Shown here: positions 19,482 through 28,083 of the stretch, piece after piece
Position numbering within the stretch: position 1 is the first letter of the stretch
How the letters are laid out: each line of letters opens with the position of its first letter
Assembly (NCBI GenBank): GCA_016793465.1
Contig: JAEUJW010000077.1
Span: forward strand, 1 to 64,000
From: Myxococcales bacterium
Lineage (GTDB): Bacteria > Myxococcota > Polyangia > Nannocystales > Nannocystaceae
DNA: 64,000 nucleotides
Reading direction: 5' to 3'
Program-made: the position numbers and the translations under genes
The notes under the pieces: generated by a model
The model's input: only the letters and a program-made list of their open reading frames with translations
What the model was told of the DNA's origin: nothing
Database searches by the model: none

Positions 19482-20336
19482 ATGACCGCGAGCGAACGCA
19501 CCTTCGAACTGGCCCCGGGGTTCACGCTGGCGGCCCGGATCCACGGGCCCGAGGACGGGGCGCCGGTGCTGGCGATGCACGGGTGGCTCGACAACGCGGC
19601 GACGTTCGACGGGCTGGCGCCGCTGCTGCCGGGCAAGCGGATCGTCGCGCTCGACTTCGCGGGCCACGGGCTGTCGTCGCGCCGCGTCGGGGCGCCGTAC
19701 CACTTCATCGACTACGTGGGCGACGCGGGCGCGGTCGTCGACCTGCTGGGCTGGCAGGAGTTCGACGTGATGGGCCACTCGCTCGGCGCCGGGGTGGCGG
19801 CGCTGCTGGCCGGGGCGCTGCCGGGGCGGGTGCGGCGGGTCGCGCTGCTCGAGGGGCTCGGGCCGCTGACCGACGACGAGGCGCGCGCTCCCGAGCGGAT
19901 GCGCGAGGCGATCGCCGCGGAGACGACGGCGCGGCGCAAGCAGGCGGGCGCGCGGGGCTACGCCGACGTCGAGCAGGTCGCGGCCCGCCTGGCCGCGGCG
20001 GTGACGATGCGCGTCGAGTCGGCGCGCACGCTGCTGCGGCGCGGGCTGACGGCGATCGAGGGCGGGCGCTGGGACTGGCGGGCTGACGGCGGCACCCTGC
20101 GCCAGCCGTCGCGCATGCGCATGAGCGAGGGCCAGGTCGAGGCCTACCTGCGGGCGATCACCGCCCGGGTGCTGCTGGTGCGGGCGGTCCCGGGGATGCC
20201 GGCGGACCCGGCGTACTTCGGGCGGCGGGCCTCGTGGATCGCGGATCTGACGCGGGTGGAGCTGCCGGGCGGGCACCACGTCCACCTCGACGACCCGGCG
20301 GCGGTGGCGGCGGCGGTCGGGCCGTTCCTGGCGTGA
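19482..20336 (+). CDS. Alpha/beta hydrolase (serine hydrolase-like)
   Basis: 284 residues. The fold is shown by HGWLDNAATF (oxyanion region), nucleophile Ser100 in MGHSLGAG and the C-terminal catalytic His in GGHHVHLDDP. Closest in style to the SERHL/epoxide-hydrolase-like group; substrate unknown. No signal peptide. The ATG at 19482 is chosen because the family pattern starts just after it; upstream sequence in frame is antisense to the methyltransferase gene. Confidence 0.85.
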   Translation: MTASERTFELAPGFTLAARIHGPEDGAPVLAMHGWLDNAATFDGLAPLLPGKRIVALDFAGHGLSSRRVGAPYHFIDYVGDAGAVVDLLGWQEFDVMGHSLGAGVAALLAGALPGRVRRVALLEGLGPLTDDEARAPERMREAIAAETTARRKQAGARGYADVEQVAARLAAAVTMRVESARTLLRRGLTAIEGGRWDWRADGGTLRQPSRMRMSEGQVEAYLRAITARVLLVRAVPGMPADPAYFGRRASWIADLTRVELPGGHHVHLDDPAAVAAAVGPFLA

Positions 20337-20521
20337 GCGGGTGGTTGTAGCGGCATCGTTCGCGCCGCTGCGCTGAGCGCGCGAGGCGGCCGCCGGGGCG
20401 CTGCGGACGCCTGCGCGTGCACGCGGGCCGGCGGCAAGACTCACGGGGGCAACTATTTGGCCGGCCGCACCGGTCCGAGTACCCTGCGCGCGGATCGGGG
20501 CCGGACGCCCCGGATACGACG

Positions 20522-22450
20522 ATGGGTGAACACAACATCTCCGCGACGGTCGACGAGGAACACCTCCGCAATTTCATGAAGGCGCTGCTCGACGACGTGG
20601 TCGCGCTCGAGACGCTGCTCGAGACGGACCGCTTCGAGACGGGGGTGCGCCGCATCGGCGCGGAGCAGGAGATGTTCCTGGTCGACCGCAGCCTGCGGCC
20701 CGCGTCGGTGGTGACCGACGTGCTCGAGCGCATCACCGACCCGCGGTTTACGACCGAGCTGGCCCGCTTCAACCTCGAGGCCAACCTGACCCCGCAGGTG
20801 TTCAACAGCTCGTGCCTGCGGCGCATGGAGGACGAGCTCAACGAGGTGCTCGGCATGGCCCGCGACGCGACGCGGGCGTGCGGGGCCGACGTGCTGCTGA
20901 CCGGCATCCTGCCGACGCTGCGCAAGGGCGACCTCGGGCTCGACAACATGACGCCGAAGCCGCGCTACCTCGAGCTAAACCGCACGCTGCGGCGGCTGCG
21001 GGGCGGCGACTTCCACGTGCTCATCCGCGGGATCGACGAGCTCGAGACGACGCACGACAACGTGATGCTCGAGTCGTGCAACACGAGCTTCCAGGTCCAC
21101 TTCCAGGTCGGGCCCAAGGAGTTCGCCAAGTTCTACAACCTGGCGCAGGCGGTCACCGGCCCGCTGCTGGCGGCCGCGGCCAACTCGCCGGTGCTGCTGA
21201 AGCACCGCCTGTGGCACGAGACGCGCATCGCCCTGTTCGAGCGCTCGGTCGACACGCGCATGGCGGGCGGGCGCGGCGAGCGCTCGGCACGGCCGCGGGT
21301 GCACTTCGGCGACGGCTGGATCCGCGAGAGCGTGCTCGAGATCTTCCGCGAGGACATCGCCCGCTTCCGCATCCTGATCGCCAACACGTTCGACGAGAAC
21401 CCGATGGCGGTGCTCGAGCGCGGGGAGATCCCGCAGCTGTCGGCGCTGCGCCTGCACAACGGCACGGTGTACCGCTGGAACCGGGCGTGCTACGGCATCC
21501 ACGGCGGCAAGGCCCACCTGCGCATCGAGAACCGGGTGCTGCCGAGCGGGCCGACGGTGCTCGACGAGGTGGCGAACGCGGCGTTCTTCTTCGGCATCAT
21601 GGCGAACCTGGCCGAGGAGCCGAAGACGATCGACAAGATGATGGAGTTCGAGGCGGCGCGGGCCAACTTCTTCAACGCGGCGCGCGACGGCCTGAAGGCG
21701 CAGATGACGTGGACCGGCGGCAAGACCATGCCGGCGACCGAGCTGCTGCTGAAGGAGCTGATCCCGCGGGCGCGCGAGGGCCTGAAGTTCGTCAAGGTCG
21801 ACGGCGACGACGTCGACCGCTACATGGGCTGCCTCGAGGACCGGGTGCGGTCGGGCCAGACCGGGGCGCAGTGGATCTTGCAGAGCCTGCACGACATGGG
21901 CGAGCAGGGCACCGTCGACGTCCGCGTGCGCACGCTGGCGACGGTGATGCTGACCAACCAGAAGTCGGGCGCGCCGGTGCACACCTGGGACCTGGCGAAG
22001 CTCGAGGCGGAGCCGGACAACTGGCGCGACAGCTATCAGACGGCCGGGCAGTTCATGTCGACCGACCTGTTCACGGTGCAGCCGCACGACATCGTCGACC
22101 TGGCGGCCAATATCATGGACTGGAAGCACATCCGCCACATCCCGGTGGAGGACGAGCAGGGCCGGCTGGTCGGGCTGCTGTCGCACCGCGCGCTGCTCCG
22201 CCTGGTCGCCCGCGGGCCGCGCAACCCGACCGCGACCGAGCGGCCGACCGTGGCCTCGCTGATGATCAAGAACCCGCTGACGATCGGGCCGGAGATGCCG
22301 ACGCTCGAGGTCATGCGGCTGATGCGCGAGCGCAAGGTCTCGTGCCTGCCGGTGCTCGAGGGCGAGAAGCTCATCGGTGTGATCACCGAGGCCGACCTGA
22401 TCGAGGTCTCGCGCAAGCTGCTCGAGAGCTACCTGCGTGACCAGGCTTGA
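20522..22450 (+). CDS. GCS2-family glutamate-cysteine ligase-like enzyme with CBS pair
   Basis: 642 residues. Residues 1-500 are a GCS2-type carboxylate-amine ligase: IGAEQEMFLVD (45-55) is the ATP/metal-binding start, with EANLTPQ and the KAHLRIENRVLPSG segment (330-343). Residues about 511-565 and 577-635 form two CBS motifs (FMSTDLFTV, LVGLLSHRAL, LMIKNPLTIG, LIGVITEADLIEV) that usually bind adenine nucleotides, so the enzyme may be gated by energy state. Product could be gamma-glutamylcysteine or another gamma-glutamyl compound. It overlaps the next gene by 14 bases. Confidence 0.85.
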   Translation: MGEHNISATVDEEHLRNFMKALLDDVVALETLLETDRFETGVRRIGAEQEMFLVDRSLRPASVVTDVLERITDPRFTTELARFNLEANLTPQVFNSSCLRRMEDELNEVLGMARDATRACGADVLLTGILPTLRKGDLGLDNMTPKPRYLELNRTLRRLRGGDFHVLIRGIDELETTHDNVMLESCNTSFQVHFQVGPKEFAKFYNLAQAVTGPLLAAAANSPVLLKHRLWHETRIALFERSVDTRMAGGRGERSARPRVHFGDGWIRESVLEIFREDIARFRILIANTFDENPMAVLERGEIPQLSALRLHNGTVYRWNRACYGIHGGKAHLRIENRVLPSGPTVLDEVANAAFFFGIMANLAEEPKTIDKMMEFEAARANFFNAARDGLKAQMTWTGGKTMPATELLLKELIPRAREGLKFVKVDGDDVDRYMGCLEDRVRSGQTGAQWILQSLHDMGEQGTVDVRVRTLATVMLTNQKSGAPVHTWDLAKLEAEPDNWRDSYQTAGQFMSTDLFTVQPHDIVDLAANIMDWKHIRHIPVEDEQGRLVGLLSHRALLRLVARGPRNPTATERPTVASLMIKNPLTIGPEMPTLEVMRLMRERKVSCLPVLEGEKLIGVITEADLIEVSRKLLESYLRDQA

Positions 22451-23633
22451 GCTCGACGCGCACAAGCGGCTGATCGGGCGGGCCTCGACCGGCCGCCCGG
22501 GGCCGACCGTGGTCGTGACCGGCGGGGTCCACGGCAACGAGCCGGCCGGGCTGACGGCGCTGCGGCGGGTGCTGGGGCGCATCGAGGCCGAGCGGCTGCC
22601 GCTGCGCGGCGAGCTGTGGGCGGTGGCCGGCAACCTGCGGGCGCTGGCGGAGAACCGGCGCTACATCGCGCGCGACCTCAACCGCGGGTGGTTCCCCGAG
22701 ACGCTGGCGTCGCTCGTCGACGCGGGGCCGGGCGAGGCGGCGGAGGACCACGAGCAGCTCGAGCTGTTGGAGCTGCTGGCGCCGCTGCTGGTGCGCGGGG
22801 GGCCGCCGATCGTGTTCATGGACCTGCACACGACGTCGGGGCCGGCGGCGCCGTTCTCGTGCATGCCCGACGTCCTGAGGAACCGGGCGATCGCGCTGGC
22901 GCTGCCGATCCCGCTGGTGCTCGGGCTGGAGGAGGTGCTCGAGGGCTCGCTGCTCGGATACCTGTGCGACCTGGGGCACATCGGCGTGGCGGTCGAGAGC
23001 GGGCAGCACGTCGACCCGATGGCGGCGGAGCACCACGAGTCGTGCGTGTGGCTGGCGCTGGTGGCCGCGGGGGCGCTCGCGGCCGAGGCGCTGCCGGACC
23101 TGGCCGAGCGGCGCGCGCGGCTGGCCGGGCTGACGGGCGGGCTGCCGGCGGTGTGCGAGATCCGGCATCGCCACGGGGTGCGGGCGCAGGACGAGCCGTT
23201 CGCGATGGAGCCGGGGTGGGAGAACTTCCAGCCGGTGCGCAGGGGCCAGCTGGTGGCCCGCGACCGCAACGGGCCGGTGCTGGCGCCGCGCACCGGCCTG
23301 ATGATGCTGCCGCGCTACCAGGGGCTCGGCGACGACGGGTTCTTCGTGGCGAGCGCGGTGTCGCCGCTGGGGCTGCGGGCCTCGGCGATGGCGCGCAGGC
23401 TGCGGCTCGAGCGCATGATCGCGTGGTTGCCCGGCGTGCAGCGCCACCCGGAGCGCGGCGACCGTTACGTCGTGCGGCCGGGCGACGCGGCCGGGGGTCT
23501 GTTCAACTGGCTGGGCTACCGCCACGTGCGCGTGCACGGCGAGCGGCAGGTGTACTCGCGGCGCCACGAGGGGCGCGTGCCGCCGGCGCCGCCCGAGGTG
23601 CGGGCGCTGGCCGGGCGCGTGAAGCCCTCGTAG
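22437..23633 (+). CDS. Succinylglutamate desuccinylase/aspartoacylase family protein
   Basis: 398 residues. Zinc carboxypeptidase-like fold with His32 and Glu35 in VHGNEPAG, His131 in MDLHTTSG, the substrate-binding RDLNRGWF and a likely catalytic Glu in VAVESGQH. The family removes acyl groups from amino acids or peptides in the cytosol. It starts at a GTG inside the end of the GCS2-CBS gene, so the two are co-translated and may act on the same gamma-glutamyl or N-acyl amino acid. Confidence 0.83.
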   Translation: MTRLELDAHKRLIGRASTGRPGPTVVVTGGVHGNEPAGLTALRRVLGRIEAERLPLRGELWAVAGNLRALAENRRYIARDLNRGWFPETLASLVDAGPGEAAEDHEQLELLELLAPLLVRGGPPIVFMDLHTTSGPAAPFSCMPDVLRNRAIALALPIPLVLGLEEVLEGSLLGYLCDLGHIGVAVESGQHVDPMAAEHHESCVWLALVAAGALAAEALPDLAERRARLAGLTGGLPAVCEIRHRHGVRAQDEPFAMEPGWENFQPVRRGQLVARDRNGPVLAPRTGLMMLPRYQGLGDDGFFVASAVSPLGLRASAMARRLRLERMIAWLPGVQRHPERGDRYVVRPGDAAGGLFNWLGYRHVRVHGERQVYSRRHEGRVPPAPPEVRALAGRVKPS

Positions 23634-23659
23634 CTCCGATAGTCGACAGTCTCAGGGCT

Positions 23660-24205
23660 TCAGAACGACGAGCCGGGCTGGCTCAGGAACTCCTGCTCCT
23701 CGGGGGTGCTCGCGCGGCCGAGGACGGCGTTGCGGTGGGGGAAGCGGCCGAAGCGGGCGATGATGACGCGGTGCTTCTCGGCGTAGTCGCGCCACATGGG
23801 GGTGGGGAGCGCGGACATGAGGGCGAGGCAGCGGTCCTGGTCGGCGAGGCGCTCGCTGTGTTCGAAGGGGAGGTAGAGGAACACGCGCTCGGTCTCGGAG
23901 AGGTCGGCGTCGAGGCCGGCGTCGACGGCGGCGGCGGCGACGCGGAGCGCGGCGTCGTCGCTGGCGAAGCTGGCGGGGGTGCCGCGGTGGATGTTGCGGG
24001 GGACCTGGTCGAGGAGGATGACGAGGGCGAGGGCGCCGCGGGGGTCGGAGGCCCAGGCGTCGAGCTCGCCGGCGGCGGCGCGGGTGTGGAGGTCGCCGAG
24101 CTGGTCCTGGACTCTGGCGTCGAAGTCGTCGCTGCGGGCGAACCAGTGCGGCTGGGTGGCGGCGGAGAACCAGAAGTCGAGGACCGTGGCGGGCGAGGGC
24201 TGCAT
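23660..24205 (-). CDS. DUF924 family protein
   Basis: 181 residues, cytoplasmic and helical. Family features are LDFWFS near the start, LALVILLDQVPRNIHRGTPA (about 70-89) and the C-terminal FGRFPHRNAVLGR. Function is not established; the fold is TPR-like. The ATG lies seven bases downstream of a TATCCT box, so its transcript is probably leaderless. It is divergent from dusA. Confidence 0.88.
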   Translation of the reverse strand: MQPSPATVLDFWFSAATQPHWFARSDDFDARVQDQLGDLHTRAAAGELDAWASDPRGALALVILLDQVPRNIHRGTPASFASDDAALRVAAAAVDAGLDADLSETERVFLYLPFEHSERLADQDRCLALMSALPTPMWRDYAEKHRVIIARFGRFPHRNAVLGRASTPEEQEFLSQPGSSF

Positions 24206-24212
24206 GGCCGGG

Positions 24213-24218
24213 AGGATA
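24213..24218 (-). promoter_or_regulatory. -10 box TATCCT, leaderless start
   Basis: On the minus strand TATCCT ends seven bases before the ATG of the DUF924 gene. Confidence 0.4.
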
Positions 24219-24262
24219 CCCGGGGTTGCGGGTGAGGCGGGTTTTTCGCATGCTTCGCGGCC

Positions 24263-25309
24263 ATGCACGCGGGCGGACAGGTACGTGCGGAGGGGCCGCG
24301 GGGGCTGGTGCATCCGATCAGCGTGGCGCCGATGATGGAGTGCACCGACCGGCACTTTCGCTGGCTCATGCGGCAGATCTGCCGGCGCACGCTGCTGTAC
24401 AGCGAGATGGTGACGATGGGCGCGGTGCTGCACGGCGACCGCGCGTACATCCTCGGCTACTCGGAGGAGGAGCGGCCGCTCGCGCTGCAGCTCGGCGGCG
24501 ACGACCCGGCCATGCTGGCCGAGTGCGCGCGCATCGCCGAGGGCTGCGGCTACGACGAGGTCAACCTGAACGTCGGCTGTCCGAGCGACCGGGTGGCCAG
24601 CGGCAACTTCGGCGCGTGCCTGATGGCCCGGCCGGAGCGGGTGGCGGCCTGCGTGGCGGCGATGCGGGCGGCGGTGAAGATCCCGGTGACGGTCAAGCAT
24701 CGCATCGGCATCGACGACGCCGACAGCTACGAGGACATGCGGCGGTTCGTGACGATCGTGGCGGACGCCGGGTGCGACCGCTTCACCGTGCATGCGCGCA
24801 AGGCGGTGCTCGGCGGGCTGTCGCCGCGAGAGAACCGGACGATCCCGCCGCTGCGCTACCTCGACGTGTACCGCCTGAAGGCCGAGCACCCGCGGCTGCG
24901 CGTCGAGATCAACGGGGGCGTCACCACGCTCGAGGGCGCGGCGCAGCATTTTAATTATGGTATCGACGGGGTGATGATCGGGCGGGCGGCGTACGACAAC
25001 CCGTACCTGTTCGTGGACGTCGACCGGCGGTTCTACGGCGAGGTCGGCGAGGCGCCGGATCGCTTCGCGGTGGCGCGGCGCTACGGCGGGTACGTGGCGC
25101 GCTGGATCGCGGAGCGCGCGGGGCGACCGGGCGGCAAGCTCTCGGGGCTCACGCGGCACGTGCTCGGGCTGTTCACCGGCATGCCGGGGGCGCGAGAGTT
25201 TCGCCGGCTGCTGACGACCCAGCAGGAGGGCGCGCCGGAGCAGATCTTCGAGCGCGCGGTGCAGGCGGTCGAGCGGGCCCAGGCGGCCCGCGCCGCGGCC
25301 CTGTCGTAG
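24263..25309 (+). CDS. dusA: tRNA-dihydrouridine synthase A
   Basis: 348 residues. FMN enzyme that reduces uridines in the tRNA D-loop. APMMECTDRHFR, YSEMVTMGA, NVGCPSDRVASGNFGACLM with catalytic Cys106, HARKAVLGGLSPRENR and GRAAYDNPY are all typical of DusA. An islet of five consecutive A/T-ending codons, including CAT TTT AAT TAT, sits at about 24946-24960 in an otherwise GC-ending gene. Confidence 0.95.
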   Translation: MHAGGQVRAEGPRGLVHPISVAPMMECTDRHFRWLMRQICRRTLLYSEMVTMGAVLHGDRAYILGYSEEERPLALQLGGDDPAMLAECARIAEGCGYDEVNLNVGCPSDRVASGNFGACLMARPERVAACVAAMRAAVKIPVTVKHRIGIDDADSYEDMRRFVTIVADAGCDRFTVHARKAVLGGLSPRENRTIPPLRYLDVYRLKAEHPRLRVEINGGVTTLEGAAQHFNYGIDGVMIGRAAYDNPYLFVDVDRRFYGEVGEAPDRFAVARRYGGYVARWIAERAGRPGGKLSGLTRHVLGLFTGMPGAREFRRLLTTQQEGAPEQIFERAVQAVERAQAARAAALS

Positions 25310-25311
25310 GG

Positions 25312-26910
25312 CTACAGGGCGGCCTGGATCTGGATGCGCAGGAGGTCGGTGCCCATGGCGAGCTGGCCGGTGTCGAAGGTGTGAAAGTAGTCGGCCTGCA
25401 ATTTTAAATTGTGGCCGAAGAAGTAGTAGTTGAGGCCGCCGCCGAGCTCGTCGCGGTCGGGCATGCTGGTGGCGGCGCCGAGGGCCCGGCTGCCGCTGTA
25501 GCGGAAGGCCGGCTCGAGGCGGATCTTGGGGATGAGGAAGGCGGTCTGGACCATCCAGCCGTGGCCGTTGCGGGCGGCGGTGACGGGGTACGGCGCGCCC
25601 ATGTCGTCGACGGCGGCGCCGGGCGTGCGGACGCCGCGGCGCCACGTGTACGCGCCCTCGAGCGACCAGCCGGCATATTTAAACATGAGGTCGGCGGTGG
25701 CGTTGTGATAGTCGGCGGTGCCGCCGTCCTCGAAGGCGGTGCCGAGCACGCCCCTGTCCTTCTTGGCGCGGTCGACGAAGGCGTAGGCGCCGCTGAGGCT
25801 GGCGCGGAACTTCTTGTAGCGCCACAGGTCGGAGGCCTCGTAGTCGTCGAAGGTGCCGAACGGCAGCACGTCGACGCGGGCGGTGTACATGAAGCCGGGG
25901 TCGGTGAACTTGTTGCTGTCGCGGCCCTCGCCGAGGAACACGCCGGCGTAGTAGCGCAGCTTCTTCAGGCCGCCGACGTCCTCGGAGCGCAGGTCGAAGC
26001 CGATGTCGCGGTCGACGTTGAACTCGCCGTTGACGAGCGAGCGGTCGATCAGCAGCGGGTTCACGTCGGCGATGTTGCGCTCGCGGGTGTACATGACGCG
26101 GTACTGGCCGACGCGCAGGTTGAAATTTTTGAAGCGCTCGAACTGTATGTAGGCGTCGTACACGGGGCTGCCGTGGACGACGCCGTCGCGCACGTCGATC
26201 TCCCGCGGGGCCAGGGCGAGCTGTAAAAAGTACTTGTTGTGGGCGCCGAACAGGTTGCCGAAGAACACCGCGCGGAAGCGGCGGATCTCGAGGTTGTTGT
26301 CGATCGTGCCGGCGGCGCCGTCGTGGCGCAGGCTGTAGAGGAAGCCGAAGCGCAGGCTCATGGCGAGGGCGAAGCGGCCGTCCTTGCTCTTAATTTCGAG
26401 GCCCTTGCCCGGGACGAACTTCATCTGCTTGCCGTCGGTCGGGCTGTCGCCGAGGCGCTCCTGTTCGTCGCGCGGGAGGTGGAAGCTCGGCGGCCTGGGC
26501 TCCTTGTCGGCGGGCTTCGCCTCGGGCGAGGAGGCGACGGGCGCGGGTGGTGAGGCGACGGGTGCGGTCGAGGGTGCGGCAGCGACGGGAGCGGCGGGAG
26601 CGGGTGATGGCGGTGCGGATGCGGGTGATGGCGGTGCGGATGATGGCGGTGCGGATGCGGGTGATGTCGGGGCGACCGCAGGTGTCGTGGGCGCCGGTGC
26701 GGATGCGGTTGATGCCGGGGTGAACTTGGGTGGCGCGGCTGATGTCGGGGCGACCGCGGGTGCTGTCGGTGCGGATGCGGGTGATGTCGGGGCGACCGCG
26801 GGTGATGACGGCGCGGGTGACGACGGCGCGGGTGACGACGGCGCAGCCGCGGCGGGGGGCGGAGGCGTGCCGGGGGCGGCGAGGAGGACGAGCGAGAGCA
26901 GGAGGGCCAT
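25312..26910 (-). CDS. OprO/OprP-type porin with long Pro/Ala/Ser linker
   Basis: 532 residues. A short signal peptide (LLLSLVLLAA) is followed by about 130 residues of Pro/Ala/Ser/Thr repeats (SSPAPSSPA, APTSPASAP), then an outer-membrane beta-barrel of the phosphate-selective porin type: FVPGKGLEIKSKDGRFALAM, LRFGFLYSLRH, RVGQYRVMYTRERN, and barrel strands to the C-terminus. It may take up anions. The linker is unusual for a porin and could span periplasm or peptidoglycan. The last residue is Leu rather than Phe. Confidence 0.8.
   Translation of the reverse strand: MALLLSLVLLAAPGTPPPPAAAAPSSPAPSSPAPSSPAVAPTSPASAPTAPAVAPTSAAPPKFTPASTASAPAPTTPAVAPTSPASAPPSSAPPSPASAPPSPAPAAPVAAAPSTAPVASPPAPVASSPEAKPADKEPRPPSFHLPRDEQERLGDSPTDGKQMKFVPGKGLEIKSKDGRFALAMSLRFGFLYSLRHDGAAGTIDNNLEIRRFRAVFFGNLFGAHNKYFLQLALAPREIDVRDGVVHGSPVYDAYIQFERFKNFNLRVGQYRVMYTRERNIADVNPLLIDRSLVNGEFNVDRDIGFDLRSEDVGGLKKLRYYAGVFLGEGRDSNKFTDPGFMYTARVDVLPFGTFDDYEASDLWRYKKFRASLSGAYAFVDRAKKDRGVLGTAFEDGGTADYHNATADLMFKYAGWSLEGAYTWRRGVRTPGAAVDDMGAPYPVTAARNGHGWMVQTAFLIPKIRLEPAFRYSGSRALGAATSMPDRDELGGGLNYYFFGHNLKLQADYFHTFDTGQLAMGTDLLRIQIQAAL
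26565..26870. repeat. Low-complexity repeats coding for the porin linker
   Basis: Short degenerate repeats around GCGGATGCGGGTGATG encode the Pro/Ala/Ser/Thr linker of the porin. Such regions change length easily by slippage. Confidence 0.7.
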
Positions 26911-26954
26911 GGCGACGGCCGCCGTACGCGGGCAGCGAGGCGGACAGGAATTCT

Positions 26955-26960
26955 ACTATA
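26955..26960 (-). promoter_or_regulatory. Possible -10 box of the porin gene
   Basis: TATAGT on the minus strand inside the A+T-rich intergenic stretch, about 45 bases before the porin ATG. No convincing -35 hexamer is seen. Confidence 0.3.
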
Positions 26961-27044
26961 ATGAAAATTAAGTGCTCGATAGTGGAAACTTGGGGGTCGT
27001 TATCGTACATGTTCCGGAGGATCGGCGGAAGGTGACCCTTGAAG

Positions 27045-27083
27045 TTTCAGTATAGCGACGGATTTTTCAGCATGCTATAGCGA
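27045..27083 (+). promoter_or_regulatory. Direct repeat and -10 box before the ABC binding-protein gene
   Basis: TTTCAG followed by TATAGCGA occurs twice, at 27045-27058 without a gap and at 27065-27083 with five intervening bases. The second TATAGC ends six bases before the ATG at 27088 and could be a -10 box for leaderless transcription; the repeat could also bind a regulator. Confidence 0.35.
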
Positions 27084-27087
27084 GCGG

Positions 27088-28083
27088 ATGCAGCTCTCGC
27101 GTCGCGGAACCCTCGGGATGATGCTCTCCGGCTCGCTGGCGGCGGCGTGCGGAGGGGGCGAGGCGGGGGCGGTGCTGCGGCTCGGATACTTCCCCAACAT
27201 CACCCACGCGGCGGCGCTGGTGGGGGTGGGGGACGGGACGTTCGCGCGGCACCTGGGGGCCACGCGGCTCGAGACGTTCACGTTCAACGCCGGGCCGGCG
27301 GCGATCGAGGGGCTGCTGTCGGGCTCGCTCGACGCGAGTTATGTCGGGCCGAACCCGGCGATCAACGGGTACGTCAAGTCGAAGGGCGCGGCGGTCCGGA
27401 TCGTCGCGGGGGCCACGTCGGGCGGGGCATTTTTAATCGTGCGGCCGGACATCGCCGCGCCGGCGGATCTCAAGGGCAAGCAGGTCGCCTCGCCGCAGCT
27501 CGGCGGGACCCAGGACGTGGCCTTGAGGACATGGCTGAAGAGCCAGGGATTCGTCACCGACACGGCGGGCGGCGGCGACGTCAGCGTGGTGCCGCAGGAC
27601 AACGCGCAGTCGCTCGAGCGCCTCCGCGAGGGCGCGATCGCCGGGGCGTGGGTGCCGGAGCCGTGGGCGTCGCGCATGGTGCTCGAGGGCGGCGGCAAGG
27701 TGCTGGTCGACGAGCGCGAGCTGTGGCCGGGGCGGGCGTACACGACGACGGTGCTGCTGGTGCGGGTGCCATTTTTAAAGGAGCACCCGGAGCGGGTGGC
27801 GGCCCTATTAAAGGGGCACGTCGAGGTGACGGCGTGGGTCGACAACCACCGGGCCGAGGCGCAGGCGAAGGTCAACGCGGCGCTCGAGAGGCTGACGGGG
27901 AAGAAGATCGCGGACCCGGTGATCGCGCGGGCGTTCGAGTCGCTGAGCTTCGGTACGGACCCACAGCTGGCGTCGCTCGAGAAGTGCGCGCGTGATGCCG
28001 AGGCGCTCGGCCTAGTCAAGCTCGACGGGGTCGAACTCGCGGGGATCTTCGACCCGACCCTGCTCAAACAGGTGCAGGGCTGA
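27088..28083 (+). CDS. ABC transporter substrate-binding lipoprotein (SsuA/NMT1-like)
   Basis: 331 residues. The N-terminus has a Tat-like SRRGTLGMM and a lipobox AAAC (Cys21). The mature part is a type II periplasmic binding protein of the aliphatic-sulfonate/nitrate/thiamine-precursor group: LRLGYFPNITHAAALVG, GLLSGSLDASYVGPNPA, LKGKQVASPQLGGTQD and GAWVPEPWASRMV. No permease or ATPase gene is nearby, so it is an orphan whose partners must be encoded elsewhere. Ligand unknown. Confidence 0.87.
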   Translation: MQLSRRGTLGMMLSGSLAAACGGGEAGAVLRLGYFPNITHAAALVGVGDGTFARHLGATRLETFTFNAGPAAIEGLLSGSLDASYVGPNPAINGYVKSKGAAVRIVAGATSGGAFLIVRPDIAAPADLKGKQVASPQLGGTQDVALRTWLKSQGFVTDTAGGGDVSVVPQDNAQSLERLREGAIAGAWVPEPWASRMVLEGGGKVLVDERELWPGRAYTTTVLLVRVPFLKEHPERVAALLKGHVEVTAWVDNHRAEAQAKVNAALERLTGKKIADPVIARAFESLSFGTDPQLASLEKCARDAEALGLVKLDGVELAGIFDPTLLKQVQG

